From: Firmicutes bacterium ADurb.Bin153
GTDB taxonomy: Bacteria > Bacillota > DTU025 > MWDF01
DNA length: 64,000 nt
Direction of reading: 5' to 3'
NCBI GenBank assembly: GCA_002070415.1
Contig: MWDF01000001.1
Span: forward strand, 62,001-126,000
Shown: positions 25,822-39,424 of the stretch, in pieces
Layout: each line of letters starts with the position of its first letter
Numbering within the stretch: position 1 is the stretch's first letter
Notes under the pieces: generated by a model
Databases searched by the model: none
Seen by the model: the letters and a program-made list of their open reading frames with translations, nothing else
What the model was told of the DNA's origin: nothing
Made by a program: the position numbers and the translations under genes

Positions 25822-27299
25822 CTTGACGCGCCCCCTATCCTTCCGGGGATCCTGCCGGCGAAGCCGGCGCCCCTTTCCACCTCGGCCGCCGCTGCGAACA
25901 GGGTCTCTTCGTCGAAGGCCCTCGCCGCCAGCTGCAGCCCCACAGGCAGCCCCTTCGAAAGGCCGCACGGTACGGATATGGCGGGGATTCCTATCAGGTT
26001 GGCGGTGATGGTGTATATGTCGCTCATGTACATCGAGAGTGGATGCTTGGTCCTCTCGCCGAAGCGGAAGGCCACCTCGGGTGTGGTCGGCCCCGCTATC
26101 GCATCACACTTCCCGAAAGCTTCGTCGAACTCCTCCTTGAGCACGCGCCGCACCTTGAGCGCCTTGTTGTAGTAGGCTTCGTAGTATCCAGCCGAGAGCA
26201 CGTAAGTGCCCAGCATTATCCTGCGTTTGACCTCGTCCCCGAAGCCATGGCTCCTGGTCTTCTTCATGGCGCTCACGACGTCTTTTGCGCCGGGGGCCCT
26301 GAAACCGTACCTTATCCCGTCGAAACGGGCGAGGTTCGAGCTCGCCTCGGCCGTGGCCGCAAGGTAATAGGCCGCAAGCCCGTACATGGAGCTAGGAAGG
26401 CTCACTTCCACTATCTCGGCCCCTCCGGCGGAAAGCTCCTCCACCGCCCCCATGACCAGGTCCTTCACCTCGGGGTCCAGCCCTTCGGCGAAGTATTCCC
26501 TGGGAAGGCCTATCCTCATGCCCTTCACGCCCTTTTTACAGGCCTTCCTCATGTCCGGCACCGGCCTTGGGGATGAGGTGCTGTCCTTCGGGTCGTGGCC
26601 CGAAATCGCCTCGAACACTAAGGCGGCGTCCTCCACGCTCCTTGCGAACGGGCCTATCTGGTCCAGGGAGGAGCCGAACGCCACGAGGCCGTAGCGCGAC
26701 ACCCTGCCGTAGGTGGGCTTAAGGCCTACCACGCCGCAAAGCGACGCCGGCTGCCTGATCGAGCCTCCCGTGTCGGAGCCGAGTGCGAACGGGGCGAACC
26801 CCGCCGATACGCAGGCGGCCGAACCTCCGGACGACCCGCCCGGCACAGCCTTTGTGTCCCAGGGGTTCCTTGTAGGGCCGAAGGCCGAGTTCTCCGTGGA
26901 CGAGCCCATCGCGAACTCGTCCATGTTGGACTTGCCCAATAGCACCGAGCCTGAGAGCTTGCCTGCCACAGTAGCGTCGTACGGGGGCACGAAGCCCTCC
27001 AGCATCTTCGACCCGCACGTCGTCCTTATACCGTTCGTGCATATGTTGTCCTTCAGTACGTAGGGCACTCCGGCAAGAGGCGCAGGCCTTGCTCCGCCCT
27101 TCCTCGCCGCCGCCCATAGCCCGTCGGCTTCCTTGGCCTTCTTCCTCGCGCCTTCCTCGTCGGTCAGGAGGAACGCGTGGACCTCGCCTTCGAGCTCCCC
27201 TATCCTTTCGAGCACACTGGAAAGCGCCTCGGAGGGGCTGGCGGCGCCTTTCTCGAACGCCTCGGCAAGCTGTCCTACACCGAATTCATACAGTTCCAT
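25818..27299 (-). CDS. gatA: Asp/Glu-tRNA(Asn/Gln) amidotransferase subunit A
   Basis: A 493-residue amidase-signature enzyme that supplies ammonia from glutamine. The catalytic Ser-cisSer-Lys set is visible: VLKDNICTNG (Lys), PGGSSGGSAA (cis-Ser) and GSDTGGSIRQPA (nucleophile Ser), followed by GLKPTYGRVSRYGL. ATG 27299 has AGGAGGATCG as SD, 10 bases after gatC. It works with GatC and GatB; their presence implies an indirect pathway for Gln-tRNA and possibly Asn-tRNA. Confidence 0.98.
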   Translation of the reverse strand: MELYEFGVGQLAEAFEKGAASPSEALSSVLERIGELEGEVHAFLLTDEEGARKKAKEADGLWAAARKGGARPAPLAGVPYVLKDNICTNGIRTTCGSKMLEGFVPPYDATVAGKLSGSVLLGKSNMDEFAMGSSTENSAFGPTRNPWDTKAVPGGSSGGSAACVSAGFAPFALGSDTGGSIRQPASLCGVVGLKPTYGRVSRYGLVAFGSSLDQIGPFARSVEDAALVFEAISGHDPKDSTSSPRPVPDMRKACKKGVKGMRIGLPREYFAEGLDPEVKDLVMGAVEELSAGGAEIVEVSLPSSMYGLAAYYLAATAEASSNLARFDGIRYGFRAPGAKDVVSAMKKTRSHGFGDEVKRRIMLGTYVLSAGYYEAYYNKALKVRRVLKEEFDEAFGKCDAIAGPTTPEVAFRFGERTKHPLSMYMSDIYTITANLIGIPAISVPCGLSKGLPVGLQLAARAFDEETLFAAAAEVERGAGFAGRIPGRIGGASR

Positions 27300-27309
27300 C
27301 GCGATCCTC

Positions 27310-27611
27310 CTAATCCTCGTCCGAATTATCCATTATGCGAGGCACGAGGAAGAACTCGCCCTTCCTCGCCGGCGCGTTCATAAGGGCCTGATCCTGGCTG
27401 AGCCCCTGTACGGGCTCGTCCTGCCTCATAACGTTCACAAGCTCCTGGGCGTGGGTCAGGGGCTTTTTCCCTTCGGTGTCCACCTCTTCCAGCTTGGCCA
27501 CGTATCCGAGTATCAAGTCGAGCTCCAAGGCGTACCTTGCGGCGTCCTCCTCCCCGAACTCGAGCCTTGCCAGCTCGGCTATCCTCATTACCTCATCCCT
27601 GCTGATTCCCA

Positions 27612-27612
<1 letters not shown>
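27310..27612 (-). CDS. gatC: Asp/Glu-tRNA(Asn/Gln) amidotransferase subunit C
   Basis: A 100-residue GatC, the small clamp joining GatA and GatB. It has the standard start ISRDEVMRIAELARLEF, the middle LDLILGYVAKLEEVDTEG and the late DEPVQGL and PRIMD segments. ATG 27612 overlaps the ligA stop as TGATG, so translation is coupled. The frame stays open upstream in the ligA shadow; GAGGGGGGT fixes this start. Confidence 0.95.
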
Positions 27613-32045
<4,433 letters not shown>

Positions 32046-32049
<4 letters not shown>

Positions 32050-33587
32050 ACCTCGGCTACCTCCCCTGCCAGGAAGGCCCTGGCCCTTTTCGTCCTCTCG
32101 ATGCAGGCGCTCTTCCCCAGAAGGTGCATGCTCTCGAACATGGGGGGCGTGACGCGCTTTCCGGTCAGGGCAACCCTTACCTGCATGAGGAAATCGCCGA
32201 GCTTGATGCCCGATTCTGCGATCTTCTCCCTGAAGGCGGCCTCTATCGGCTCCTTCTCCCAGCAGGTGATGCCCTCGATTATCCTCTCTGCGGCATCGAG
32301 CACCTTCACGGAGAAGGCGGCGTCGTGCGCCTGCTTGTCCCTGAAAGTATCGGCCGTAAGCCCTACTTCTTCGACGAACAGGAAACCCAGCATGTCGGGG
32401 GCCTCGTTCAGCCTGACTATCCTCTCCTGTATCTGTGCCGTGGCGTCTTCCAGGAACTTCCTGTCATACCTGTGGCCCGCGCATACGGGCACCGCCTCGC
32501 AGCCGAGCACATCGGGCTTGTGGTGCCCCGTCCAGCACTGCGGCAGCAGCCCCGCGTCCTTCAGAAACGGCAGGATCCTGTCCGTGAGCTCGGATACTGG
32601 CATCTTCCTTATGTATTCGCCGTTGAACCAGTCGAGCTTCTTCACGTCGAAGATGGCGTCGGACTTCGATAGGTTCTCCAGTGTGAAGGCCTTAACGAGC
32701 TCGTCCATGGTGAACATCTCGCGCTCGTCGCCGGGGTTCCAGCCCAGCAGGGCCAGGAAGTTGATCAGCGCCTCGGGCAGGTATCCCATCTGGCGGAACT
32801 CTCCGATGTAGACGGCGCCCGCCCTCTTGGATATCTTCGAGCGGTCCGGGTTCAGCATTAGAGTAAGGTGTCCGAACGTGGGCGCCTTCCAGCCCAGGAG
32901 CTCGTACGCGACGAGCTGGTCGAAGGTGTTGGTCAGGTGCTCGACGGCCCTCATGACGTGGGTGATGTCCATGAGGTGCTCGTCTATGACCGTGGCGAAG
33001 TTGTAGACGGGTGAGCCGTCGGACTTCACGATGACGAAGTCCCCGCGCTCGCCCATGTCCTTCTCCTGGTGGCCGCGCAGTATGTCCTCGAAGGAGAACT
33101 TCTTCTCGGGGACCCTTATCCTTATCACGTAGCTTTTGCCCTCGGCCTCGAGCGCCCTCTGCCGCTCCTCGGTCAGGTGCGCGCACTTGCCGTAGTAGCG
33201 CGGGGGCTTCCCGGAAGCCAGGGCTTCGGCGCGCTCTATGTCCAGCTCCTCTTTCGTGCAGTAGCACTTGTAGGCGAGGTCCTTGCTGATGAGCTCCTCG
33301 ACCGCCCTCTTGTAGGTATCATGCCTTTCCATCTGCCTGTAGGGCGCGTACGGGCCGCCCACGTCCGGACCTTCGTCCCACTTTATCCCGAGCCAGCGAA
33401 GGCCCTCGAGGACGCCCTCCTCGGATTCCTTGGTGCTCCTCGTAAGGTCGGTGTCGTCTATCCTGAGTATGAACTTCCCGCCGGTCTTCCTGGCATAGAG
33501 CATGTTATACAGGGCGGTCCTAGCGGTGCCGACGTGGCAGTTGCCCGTCGGGCTCGGCGCTATCCTCACCCTTACTGTATCGGCCAT
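32046..33587 (-). CDS. gltX: Glutamyl-tRNA synthetase
   Basis: A 513-residue class I synthetase with APSPTGNCHVGTARTALYN (HIGH-like HVGT), LRIDDTDLTRS, FGHLTLMLNPDRSKISKRAG (KMSKS-like KISKR) and a helical anticodon domain. Alongside gatCAB in the same operon it is probably non-discriminating, charging both Glu- and Gln-tRNA (inference). A Cys/His-containing stretch (CWTGHHKPDVLGCEAVPVCAGH) in the C-terminal third looks like a small insertion and might bind a metal. ATG 33587 opens the six-gene operon gltX-pcrA-ligA-gatC-gatA-gatB. Confidence 0.97.
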
Positions 33588-33638
33588 GTACGATCCTCCA
33601 GTCCACGCTAAAAAGCGCCGTTCGTATATGTATCAATT

Positions 33639-33670
33639 ATTATATTTTACCACAGCCGGCGCCCTGTCAT
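33639..33670 (-). promoter_or_regulatory. Possible promoter of the gltX operon
   Basis: On the minus strand a perfect TATAAT (33639-33644) lies in an AT-rich block 52 bases upstream of gltX, with ATGACA (33665-33670) 20 bases before it; the spacing is long, so the -35 assignment is doubtful. Confidence 0.35.
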
Positions 33671-33838
33671 ACCTCATACGCTACCATACCGGGGCGGAAT
33701 CGGAGCGCCCGGGGATTGCCCGTCCCGCCGTTCCCCCCTTCAAGTTTTTCACCTGTTCGCCATTCCACCATGGAGGTATTTCCGTTACTGTACAGAATAG
33801 GTTTTCTAGGAATGCACTTACGAAGGGATGGATGACGT

Positions 33839-34492
33839 ATGAAGGCCTTTAGGACCCTTGTTCTCGTAGTCGTATCGCTCTCGTTGGTGTTCGCTTCCGG
33901 CTGCCTCGGCAAGAGGTATGTATACAACTTCGTAAACGAGGGTGACCTGGAACGCTATGACGGAAACTGGTTTGCTTTCAATGATTCCTTCAGCTTCGAC
34001 GACGGCCTGATGCTCTCCGGCAATTACATCGCGGCCCCGTTCTCCTTCACCGGGGACTTCACCGGCCAGCTCAACTTCAACCTGGACGCCGAAGAGGGCG
34101 ATTACGGGATGATCGAGTACTATTTCTGCACTCAGCAGAACTGGTGGGGCTCGGACTGGCTGGGCGGGATAGCGATCTATAACATAGGGGAGCCTAGCAT
34201 CTATTACAGGACCTACTACCGTGATGATGATGTGCTCCACTTTGTCGAGGAGGAGATTCCCTGCGCGGGCTTGATCAACATGAGTGGTCCCAACACGCTC
34301 AAGATATTCAAGAAGGGTGATACGCTGGAGTTCGAGCTCAACGGGACGGCCATAGGCGGACTGTACTCCATCATAGGCAATACATCTGGCCTGTATTGTC
34401 CCCATATCTACGCCCACAGCCACGATGAGGCGGACATAGTCTTCACCTATTTCGAAGTAAAGTACGGCGGCGATATGATTCCGGCAATCTAG
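33839..34492 (+). CDS. Lipoprotein of unrecognised family, tandem copy 1
   Basis: A 217-residue lipoprotein: signal peptide MKAFRTLVLVVVSLSLVF then lipobox ASGC, so Cys22 would be lipidated. The mature part reads as a beta-rich sandwich (alternating hydrophobic/polar strands such as GQLNFNLDAEE, IAIYNIGEPS, LEFELNGTAIGG) with four Cys including YYFCTQQ, IPCAGLI and LYCPHIY, which might form disulfides. It is about four-fifths identical by eye, without gaps, to the next gene and a distant relative of the lipoprotein at 48885-49547 (shared GPNTLKIFKKGDTLEFEL-type core and VKYGGDMIP end). I recognise no named family. SD is GAAGGGATGG. Own leader and terminator, so monocistronic. Confidence 0.8.
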   Translation: MKAFRTLVLVVVSLSLVFASGCLGKRYVYNFVNEGDLERYDGNWFAFNDSFSFDDGLMLSGNYIAAPFSFTGDFTGQLNFNLDAEEGDYGMIEYYFCTQQNWWGSDWLGGIAIYNIGEPSIYYRTYYRDDDVLHFVEEEIPCAGLINMSGPNTLKIFKKGDTLEFELNGTAIGGLYSIIGNTSGLYCPHIYAHSHDEADIVFTYFEVKYGGDMIPAI

Positions 34493-34512
34493 GGATAAGC
34501 GAGCAATATCGG

Positions 34513-34552
34513 GAAGCCGGTTCCGATCTTTCAGGGGCCGGCTTCTTTTATC
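34513..34552 (+). terminator. Terminator of lipoprotein copy 1
   Basis: An 8-bp stem GAAGCCGG / CCGGCTTC (34513-34520 and 34538-34545) followed by TTTTATCTC, a standard intrinsic terminator. Confidence 0.8.
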
Positions 34553-34762
34553 TCTTATGACCCGTCCCTTACTTGATGTTGACCAGTCCGGTAACGATGC
34601 CGAGGCGGAATCGGATGCCTTAGGCGTTTCCCGGCCGCGCGGCCCGTCCCGCCCCTCCCCTACCCGGGTTTTCCATCCGCTTGCCTCTTCAAGATGGAGG
34701 TATTCCTGGTATTCAGATAGAATGCCCTTTTGGGAACGCACTCAAGAAGGGATGGATGGCAT

Positions 34763-35416
34763 ATGAAGACGTTTAGAACCCTTGTTCTCGTAGTCGTATC
34801 GCTCTCGTTGGTTTTCGCGTCCGGCTGCCTCGGCAAGAGGTATGTATACAACTTCGTGAACGAGGGTGACCTGGAACGTTATGACGGAAACTGGTTTGTT
34901 CTCAATGATTCCTTCAGCTTCGACGACGGCCTCATGCTCTCCGGCAATTACGTTGCGGCTCCGTTTTTCTTCACCGGGGATTTCACAGGGCAGCTCAACT
35001 TCAACCTGGGCGCCGAAGAGGGGAATCACGGAATGATCGAGTACTATTATTGCACGCAGCAGAGCTGGGGGGACTCTGACTGGTTGGGTGGGATAGCAAT
35101 CTGGAACATAGGGGAGCCGAGCGCTTATTACAGGACCTACTATCGGGATGGCGGTACTTTCCACCTTATCGATGGGAATGTCCCTTGCGCGGGCTTGATC
35201 AACGACCCGGGTCCCAACACGCTCAAGATATTCAAGAAGGGCGATACCCTGGGATTCGAGCTCAACGGGACGGCGATCGGCGCACCGTTCGCCATCGTGG
35301 GCAATGCGTCCGGCCTGTACTGCCCGCACATCTACGGGTGGGGCGGTGACGAAACGCCCACAACGTTCACATATTTCGAGGTCAAGCATGAGGGCGACAT
35401 GATTCCGGCAATCTAG
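34763..35416 (+). CDS. Lipoprotein of unrecognised family, tandem copy 2
   Basis: A 217-residue paralogue of the preceding gene with the same signal peptide and lipobox (SLVFASGC), the same four mature Cys and the same C terminus (GDMIPAI). Differences cluster in surface-like stretches: DDDVLHFVEEEIP becomes GGTFHLIDGNVP, and AHSHDEADIVF becomes GWGGDETPTTF. That pattern suggests a retained fold with changing loops. ATG 34763 is preferred over an in-frame start at 34730 because AAGAAGGGATGG lies before it and the signal peptide then begins correctly, as in copy 1. Function unknown; surface exposure is inferred from the lipobox. Confidence 0.8.
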   Translation: MKTFRTLVLVVVSLSLVFASGCLGKRYVYNFVNEGDLERYDGNWFVLNDSFSFDDGLMLSGNYVAAPFFFTGDFTGQLNFNLGAEEGNHGMIEYYYCTQQSWGDSDWLGGIAIWNIGEPSAYYRTYYRDGGTFHLIDGNVPCAGLINDPGPNTLKIFKKGDTLGFELNGTAIGAPFAIVGNASGLYCPHIYGWGGDETPTTFTYFEVKHEGDMIPAI

Positions 35417-35440
35417 TGACAAGTCGGGGATAGCAATAAG

Positions 35441-35475
35441 CCGGCCCCATGGAATATTACGGGGCCGGTTTTCTC
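35441..35475 (+). terminator. Terminator of lipoprotein copy 2
   Basis: A perfect 8-bp stem CCGGCCCC / GGGGCCGG (35441-35448 and 35461-35468) with a 12-base loop and TTTTCTC after it. Confidence 0.8.
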
Positions 35476-35489
35476 GTGCCCCGGGGCCT

Positions 35490-35550
35490 GTCCTTTTCTT
35501 GACGCCGACCAGTCCTGGAATGATGTCGCAGCGCGCAAAGCGCCGGATAC
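35490..35550 (+). repeat. Remnant of a third repeat unit (leader only)
   Basis: CTTGACGCCGACCAGTCCTG and the bases following it (about 35499-35550) resemble the leader of copy B (CTTGATGTTGACCAGTCCGG at 34572-34591), about 926 bases away. This is either the junction sequence of the duplication or what is left of a third copy. No coding part follows. Confidence 0.55.
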
Positions 35551-35609
35551 CGTCAATATGAAAACGATCCCTTTCATCCAGTAGAGCGGGGATGTCGGTT
35601 TCAGCGGCA

Positions 35610-36956
35610 TCAATGGTCGGTGGATCCTGTGAAGTTGAACTTCGCCGTCTTTATCGCGGGGACCACGTAACCTTCGGGGAGCGAGACGTCGGTCGAGAAG
35701 AGCTCGGTCTTGCACCCTATGAGCTCCACGTTCTTAAGCACGCCGTCCAGGATGGAATCCGTGAACCTGAGGTTCCTCAAGGGTTTGGTCACCCTGCCGT
35801 CCTCGATCAGGAACGTGCCGTCCTTGGTCATGCCCGTGAACATGGTCTTCACGCGGTGTATCGGGTTCACGTAATGGAACCTCGTGATGAGTATGCCCTT
35901 CTTCGTCGCCCTTATCATCGATTCCACGTCCGAATCCCCTGGGGCGAGCCTCAGGTGCATCGCCTGGTCCGAGAACCTGGCGCCTGGCATCTTCGCATGC
36001 CCGGTAGACCTCGTCTTCTCGAGCTTGGCCGATGAGGAATCGAACAGCATCCCCGCCATGACGCCCGACTTTATTATCTCCACCCTCTCGCGCGGCACGC
36101 CCTCGTAGTCGAAGGGCATCCGCACGGTATCGGGCGCGAGCCCGTCGTCGGTGATGCTGATAAGCGGGTTGGTAACAAGCCGGCCCATCCTGCCCGTCGC
36201 GAAGCTGTTGCCCTCGTGGTACATCATGCCGTCGATGCCGCACATCGCAAGCACGTTGAGCATCGTGGAAACTGCGTTGGGCTCGAGCACCGCCTCGTAT
36301 TCCCCTGCCTCCATCGGCATGGGATCCGCCGACTTCAGGCACTTGTCGACCGCGACCGCAGCCACGGCCTTGAAGTCTATGTCCTTCACCGATACGGCCG
36401 CCTTGTCGGAAAGGCCGGTCCCGCCAGCGTCGCTCATCGCGACCACCTTGTACTGCGCGGTGCTGGTGAGGTTGTAGGCTTTCACGCCCCTGCTGCTCAT
36501 GACGTACGTCCCCAGGATCGACGTCCTCACGGTGCCCCCCGCAGTGACCTTCGCCTCCTCGGCCGACCTTATGGCCTCGTGCGCGGCGTCGGCTATCTGG
36601 TAGGGCGAGAAATCCCCGGTGTGCCTGCAGAACGCGTCGGCCTTCCTGTACTCAGCCGGTTCCGGCAATCCCGCGAACATGGGAGAATCGGGCAGCATGC
36701 CAGCCAAGTCGTACGCCTTGCCCACGGCGTCTTTCAGCTCCGATGCCCTGTTCGTCTTCACTATCCCGACCTTCTGGCCGCGCGCCACCCGCACGGTGAA
36801 ATCGGTGTCCGAAAGCACGCTGTTCTGGTGTATCTCGTTGTTGGAAAAGCGCGCGAGCCTGATTTCGGTGTCGACCGCGACGATGTCGGCCTCGGCGCCC
36901 CTTACGGTGGCGAGGGCTTTAGCCAGCGCCTTTTCCATCCTCTCCCTCTCTACCAT
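35610..36956 (-). CDS. pmbA: TldE/PmbA-type metalloprotease-associated subunit
   Basis: A 448-residue TldE/PmbA, partner of TldD in the heterodimeric protease that matures or degrades small peptides (microcin B17, CcdA). It lacks the HExxxH motif, as expected for TldE. Family segments are VRVARGQKVGIVKTNR, the central VMSSRGVKAYNL, FDYEGVPRERVEIIKSGVMAGMLFDS, MIRATKKGILITRFHYVNP and TGMTKDGTFLIEDGRVTKPLRNLRFT. ATG 36956 overlaps the tldD end and follows GGTAGGTG; the frame remains open upstream in the tldD shadow. Convergent with the duplicated lipoproteins. Confidence 0.95.
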   Translation of the reverse strand: MVERERMEKALAKALATVRGAEADIVAVDTEIRLARFSNNEIHQNSVLSDTDFTVRVARGQKVGIVKTNRASELKDAVGKAYDLAGMLPDSPMFAGLPEPAEYRKADAFCRHTGDFSPYQIADAAHEAIRSAEEAKVTAGGTVRTSILGTYVMSSRGVKAYNLTSTAQYKVVAMSDAGGTGLSDKAAVSVKDIDFKAVAAVAVDKCLKSADPMPMEAGEYEAVLEPNAVSTMLNVLAMCGIDGMMYHEGNSFATGRMGRLVTNPLISITDDGLAPDTVRMPFDYEGVPRERVEIIKSGVMAGMLFDSSSAKLEKTRSTGHAKMPGARFSDQAMHLRLAPGDSDVESMIRATKKGILITRFHYVNPIHRVKTMFTGMTKDGTFLIEDGRVTKPLRNLRFTDSILDGVLKNVELIGCKTELFSTDVSLPEGYVVPAIKTAKFNFTGSTDH

Positions 36957-38398
36957 CTGCCGACACCTACCTTCACGTTCCTGAACCTGGCCGGAGCGCA
37001 GCCGTGCCCCACGTGGGCCACCTGCATCGGTTCCCCCTTGCCGCAGTTGGGCACGCCCCACAGCACCCACTCTTCCTGGCCGGCCACACCGTCGCAGCCT
37101 CCCCAGAAGCCGGGCGTGGATCCCGTGTAGGTCGGGTTCTTCACGATGCCCGTCACCTTGCCGCCCTTTATCCTCCAGCCTATCTCGCAGCCGAACTGGA
37201 AGTTCACCCTCTTGTCGTCTATGCTCCAGCTCTTTATGCCGTCCATCATTACACCGTCTTCGGTTCCGGCTATTAGCTCCTCCAGGGTCTTGTCCCCGGG
37301 TGCCAGGCATATGTTGGTCATCCTCACTATCGGAGTCCTCGACCAACCGTCCGCCCTCATCGCGGCGTTTGAGGAAAGCCCGAGCCGTACGGCCCATTCC
37401 CTGCCCATGAGATATCCCATGAACTCGCCCTTCTCCACAAGAGGTGTCCTCGACGAGGGCATCCCCTCGTCGTCAAAGGCATACGTGCCGAGGCCGCCTT
37501 CCGTGATCGCGCACTGGTAGAGGTCCACATCATTCGAACCGTACCTGAAGCCGCACCCGAGCTTATCTGTCGTAAGGAAGCTGGTGCCGGCGTAGGCCGC
37601 CTCCGTGCCGTAGACTCGGTCCAGCTCGACGGGATGTCCGCAGCTTTCGTGTATCTGCAGCGCCAGCTGCTCGGGAAGCAGGATGAGCGTCATCTCGCCC
37701 GACGGGCATTGCTCTGCCGTCAGGAGCGCCACGGCCTCCTCTGCAGCCTTAAGGGCCCCTTCCTCCAGCTTCTGGGCCAGCACGAACTCGTATCCGGCCT
37801 GCTTGAAGTTCCCGCCGAAGGAGCCGGGATAGGACCTTACCTGCATGTCCCCGTCCCCGAGCGCCATCACAGTGACTCCGGCGCCGGATTCGGTGAACTC
37901 CTGCTCGATCCTCGCGCCTTCGGTCGACATGAACAGCTTGCTCTCCGTGACGAAGCCCATCGTCGCCTTGGCCTGCCTGACCTTCGGCGAGTACCCTTTT
38001 GCGGCAAGCGATGCCCTTACGAGAAGGCCCACCTTCTCGTCCGTAGGCACGGTGAACGGATCGGTCGCCATCGGGGCCCTCCAGTACGCGGCCTCGCCCC
38101 GGCATTCGCCAATCTCGGCCCTGCGCTTAAGGTACGGCCTTGCCGCCTTCGCGTACTCTACGGCAAGCTCACCTGTCCTTGCGGCATCCTCTTCCGTCAT
38201 GGAGTTCGAGGCGGCGAAGCCCCAGGCGCCGTCCACCAGGACCCTTACGCCGTAGCCCTCGTCGCTGCCTTCTCCTATCGAATCGAGCGCGCCGTCCCTA
38301 ACCGATATCTCCTGTGTCTTCCTGTTCACCCTTCTCGCGTCTGCGTATGAGGCCCCAAGCCGGCTTGCGCGTTCCAGGGCCCTTTCCAAAAGGTACAT
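36950..38398 (-). CDS. tldD: TldD metalloprotease
   Basis: A 482-residue TldD carrying the zinc motif HESCGH (H250-E251...H255) in LALQIHESCGHPVELDR, and NICLAPGDKTLEELIAGTEDGV near the end. It acts with PmbA/TldE on unfolded small peptides and in maturation of ribosomal peptides. ATG 38398 follows GGAGCGG. Its first 101 bases lie, in another frame, inside the 3' end of the eamA gene, an unusually long same-strand overlap. Its own end overlaps pmbA by 7 bases. Confidence 0.95.
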   Translation of the reverse strand: MYLLERALERASRLGASYADARRVNRKTQEISVRDGALDSIGEGSDEGYGVRVLVDGAWGFAASNSMTEEDAARTGELAVEYAKAARPYLKRRAEIGECRGEAAYWRAPMATDPFTVPTDEKVGLLVRASLAAKGYSPKVRQAKATMGFVTESKLFMSTEGARIEQEFTESGAGVTVMALGDGDMQVRSYPGSFGGNFKQAGYEFVLAQKLEEGALKAAEEAVALLTAEQCPSGEMTLILLPEQLALQIHESCGHPVELDRVYGTEAAYAGTSFLTTDKLGCGFRYGSNDVDLYQCAITEGGLGTYAFDDEGMPSSRTPLVEKGEFMGYLMGREWAVRLGLSSNAAMRADGWSRTPIVRMTNICLAPGDKTLEELIAGTEDGVMMDGIKSWSIDDKRVNFQFGCEIGWRIKGGKVTGIVKNPTYTGSTPGFWGGCDGVAGQEEWVLWGVPNCGKGEPMQVAHVGHGCAPARFRNVKVGVGRW

Positions 38399-39299
38399 CG
38401 AACCGCTCCTTCCTCGTCTTGCGATAGTCGCCGTACTGGCAGACGCCGACCGCCGCCAGTATCATGAGGGCACCAAAAAGCTGCCTTGCGTTCAGCTTCT
38501 CACCCAGCATCAGCCAGGCGAAGAAGAAGCCCATCACGGGTTCCAGCTGCAGTATGATCGCGGCCCTTACGGCGGGCACGTATCTTTGGGCGATCGTCTG
38601 GACCATGAAGCACACCGCCGTGGCCATGACCCCGAGGTATACTATGACGAGCCATATCTGGGGCGTGAAATCCTTGACCTCGGGCAGCTTCGGCGCCGCC
38701 GTGGCAAGGGCGAGCATGCCTATCCAGATGAACTGGGCCATGGACAGGAGAAGCCCGTTCAGCCTCGGGGAGTACTTCTCCAGCAGCACGATCTGGAAGC
38801 CGAAGCACATAGCGCACGCCAGCACGTACATGTCGCCCACGGATGGCATCTGCCAGCCGTCCAGGGACAGCATCCCGAGGCCTATGACGGCGATTGCGAC
38901 GCCGAGCCATGAGTACCATTCGGGGTTCTTCTTAAGTATGTAAGGGGAGAGCATCGGCGTGAACACGACGGCGAGTCCGGTTATGAAGCCGGTCTTCGTA
39001 GCCGTGGTGAGCGAGATGCCTATGGTCTGTAGCACGAAGCCCATGTAGACGAATATGCCGACGACGGCCGCGGACCTCCAGGTCTCGCCGCCCATCCTCC
39101 TTAAGAGGCCCCTCCTCCAGCAGAGGAAGGTCACGATTATCGAGGCTATTATCATCCTGAGGGCGATGAGCAGTATGGGGTCTACGACTTTGACGGTGTT
39201 CTTGACGATGGCGAAAGTCGTGCCCCAGATGATGCAGATCACCACGAGGGCAAGGTCCGCCGCCACGTTCTTCTTGCTGAAATCGCCTTTTTCTTCCAT
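38298..39299 (-). CDS. EamA/DMT-family transporter
   Basis: A 333-residue drug/metabolite transporter with ten predicted membrane helices in two EamA repeats. Repeat 1 begins ALVVICIIWGTTFAIVKNTV and repeat 2 begins GDMYVLACAMCFGFQIVLLEKYSP; the last helix is QLFGALMILAAVGVCQYGDY. Substrates of this family are varied (amino acids, nucleosides, drugs) and cannot be told. A polar tail of about 45 residues (ending GEQEDTGDIG) extends through the tldD start region. ATG 39299 has GGCAGGTTG as SD. Probably cotranscribed with tldD-pmbA. Confidence 0.88.
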   Translation of the reverse strand: MEEKGDFSKKNVAADLALVVICIIWGTTFAIVKNTVKVVDPILLIALRMIIASIIVTFLCWRRGLLRRMGGETWRSAAVVGIFVYMGFVLQTIGISLTTATKTGFITGLAVVFTPMLSPYILKKNPEWYSWLGVAIAVIGLGMLSLDGWQMPSVGDMYVLACAMCFGFQIVLLEKYSPRLNGLLLSMAQFIWIGMLALATAAPKLPEVKDFTPQIWLVIVYLGVMATAVCFMVQTIAQRYVPAVRAAIILQLEPVMGFFFAWLMLGEKLNARQLFGALMILAAVGVCQYGDYRKTRKERFDVPFGKGPGTRKPAWGLIRRREKGEQEDTGDIG

Positions 39300-39333
39300 T
39301 TTTCAACCTGCCGCAAAAGGTGTTAACAACATA

Positions 39334-39362
39334 ATTTTACCAGTAAGGGGTGCTATATGTAA
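39334..39362 (-). promoter_or_regulatory. Promoter of the eamA-tldD-pmbA operon
   Basis: The minus strand carries an extended -10, TGG-TAAAAT (39334-39342), with a weak TTACAT at the 17-base -35 position (39357-39362). It lies 35 bases upstream of the eamA ATG. Confidence 0.45.
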
Positions 39363-39424
39363 CCCCCGCGGGCAAGTTTTATGCATCGGCGTATAGGCTG
39401 CGACGGGCCTTCTTAGCTTCCTCC

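Larger units (their letters stand above)
33680..34560 (+). repeat. Tandem duplication, copy A (lipoprotein unit)
   Basis: Copy A of a unit of roughly 925 bases: leader with GGCGGAATCGG (33693-33703), the lipoprotein gene and its terminator. Start codons of copies A and B are 924 bases apart. The leader similarity (ATGGAGGTATT, GAAGGGATGGATG before the ATG) shows that regulatory sequence was duplicated too. Confidence 0.8.
34565..35489 (+). repeat. Tandem duplication, copy B (lipoprotein unit)
   Basis: Second copy of the approximately 925-base unit: leader with TTGATGTTGACCAG and GGCGGAATCGG (34604-34614), lipoprotein gene 2 and its terminator. The two coding parts are almost identical over the first 45 codons and more diverged toward the end. 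Confidence 0.8.
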
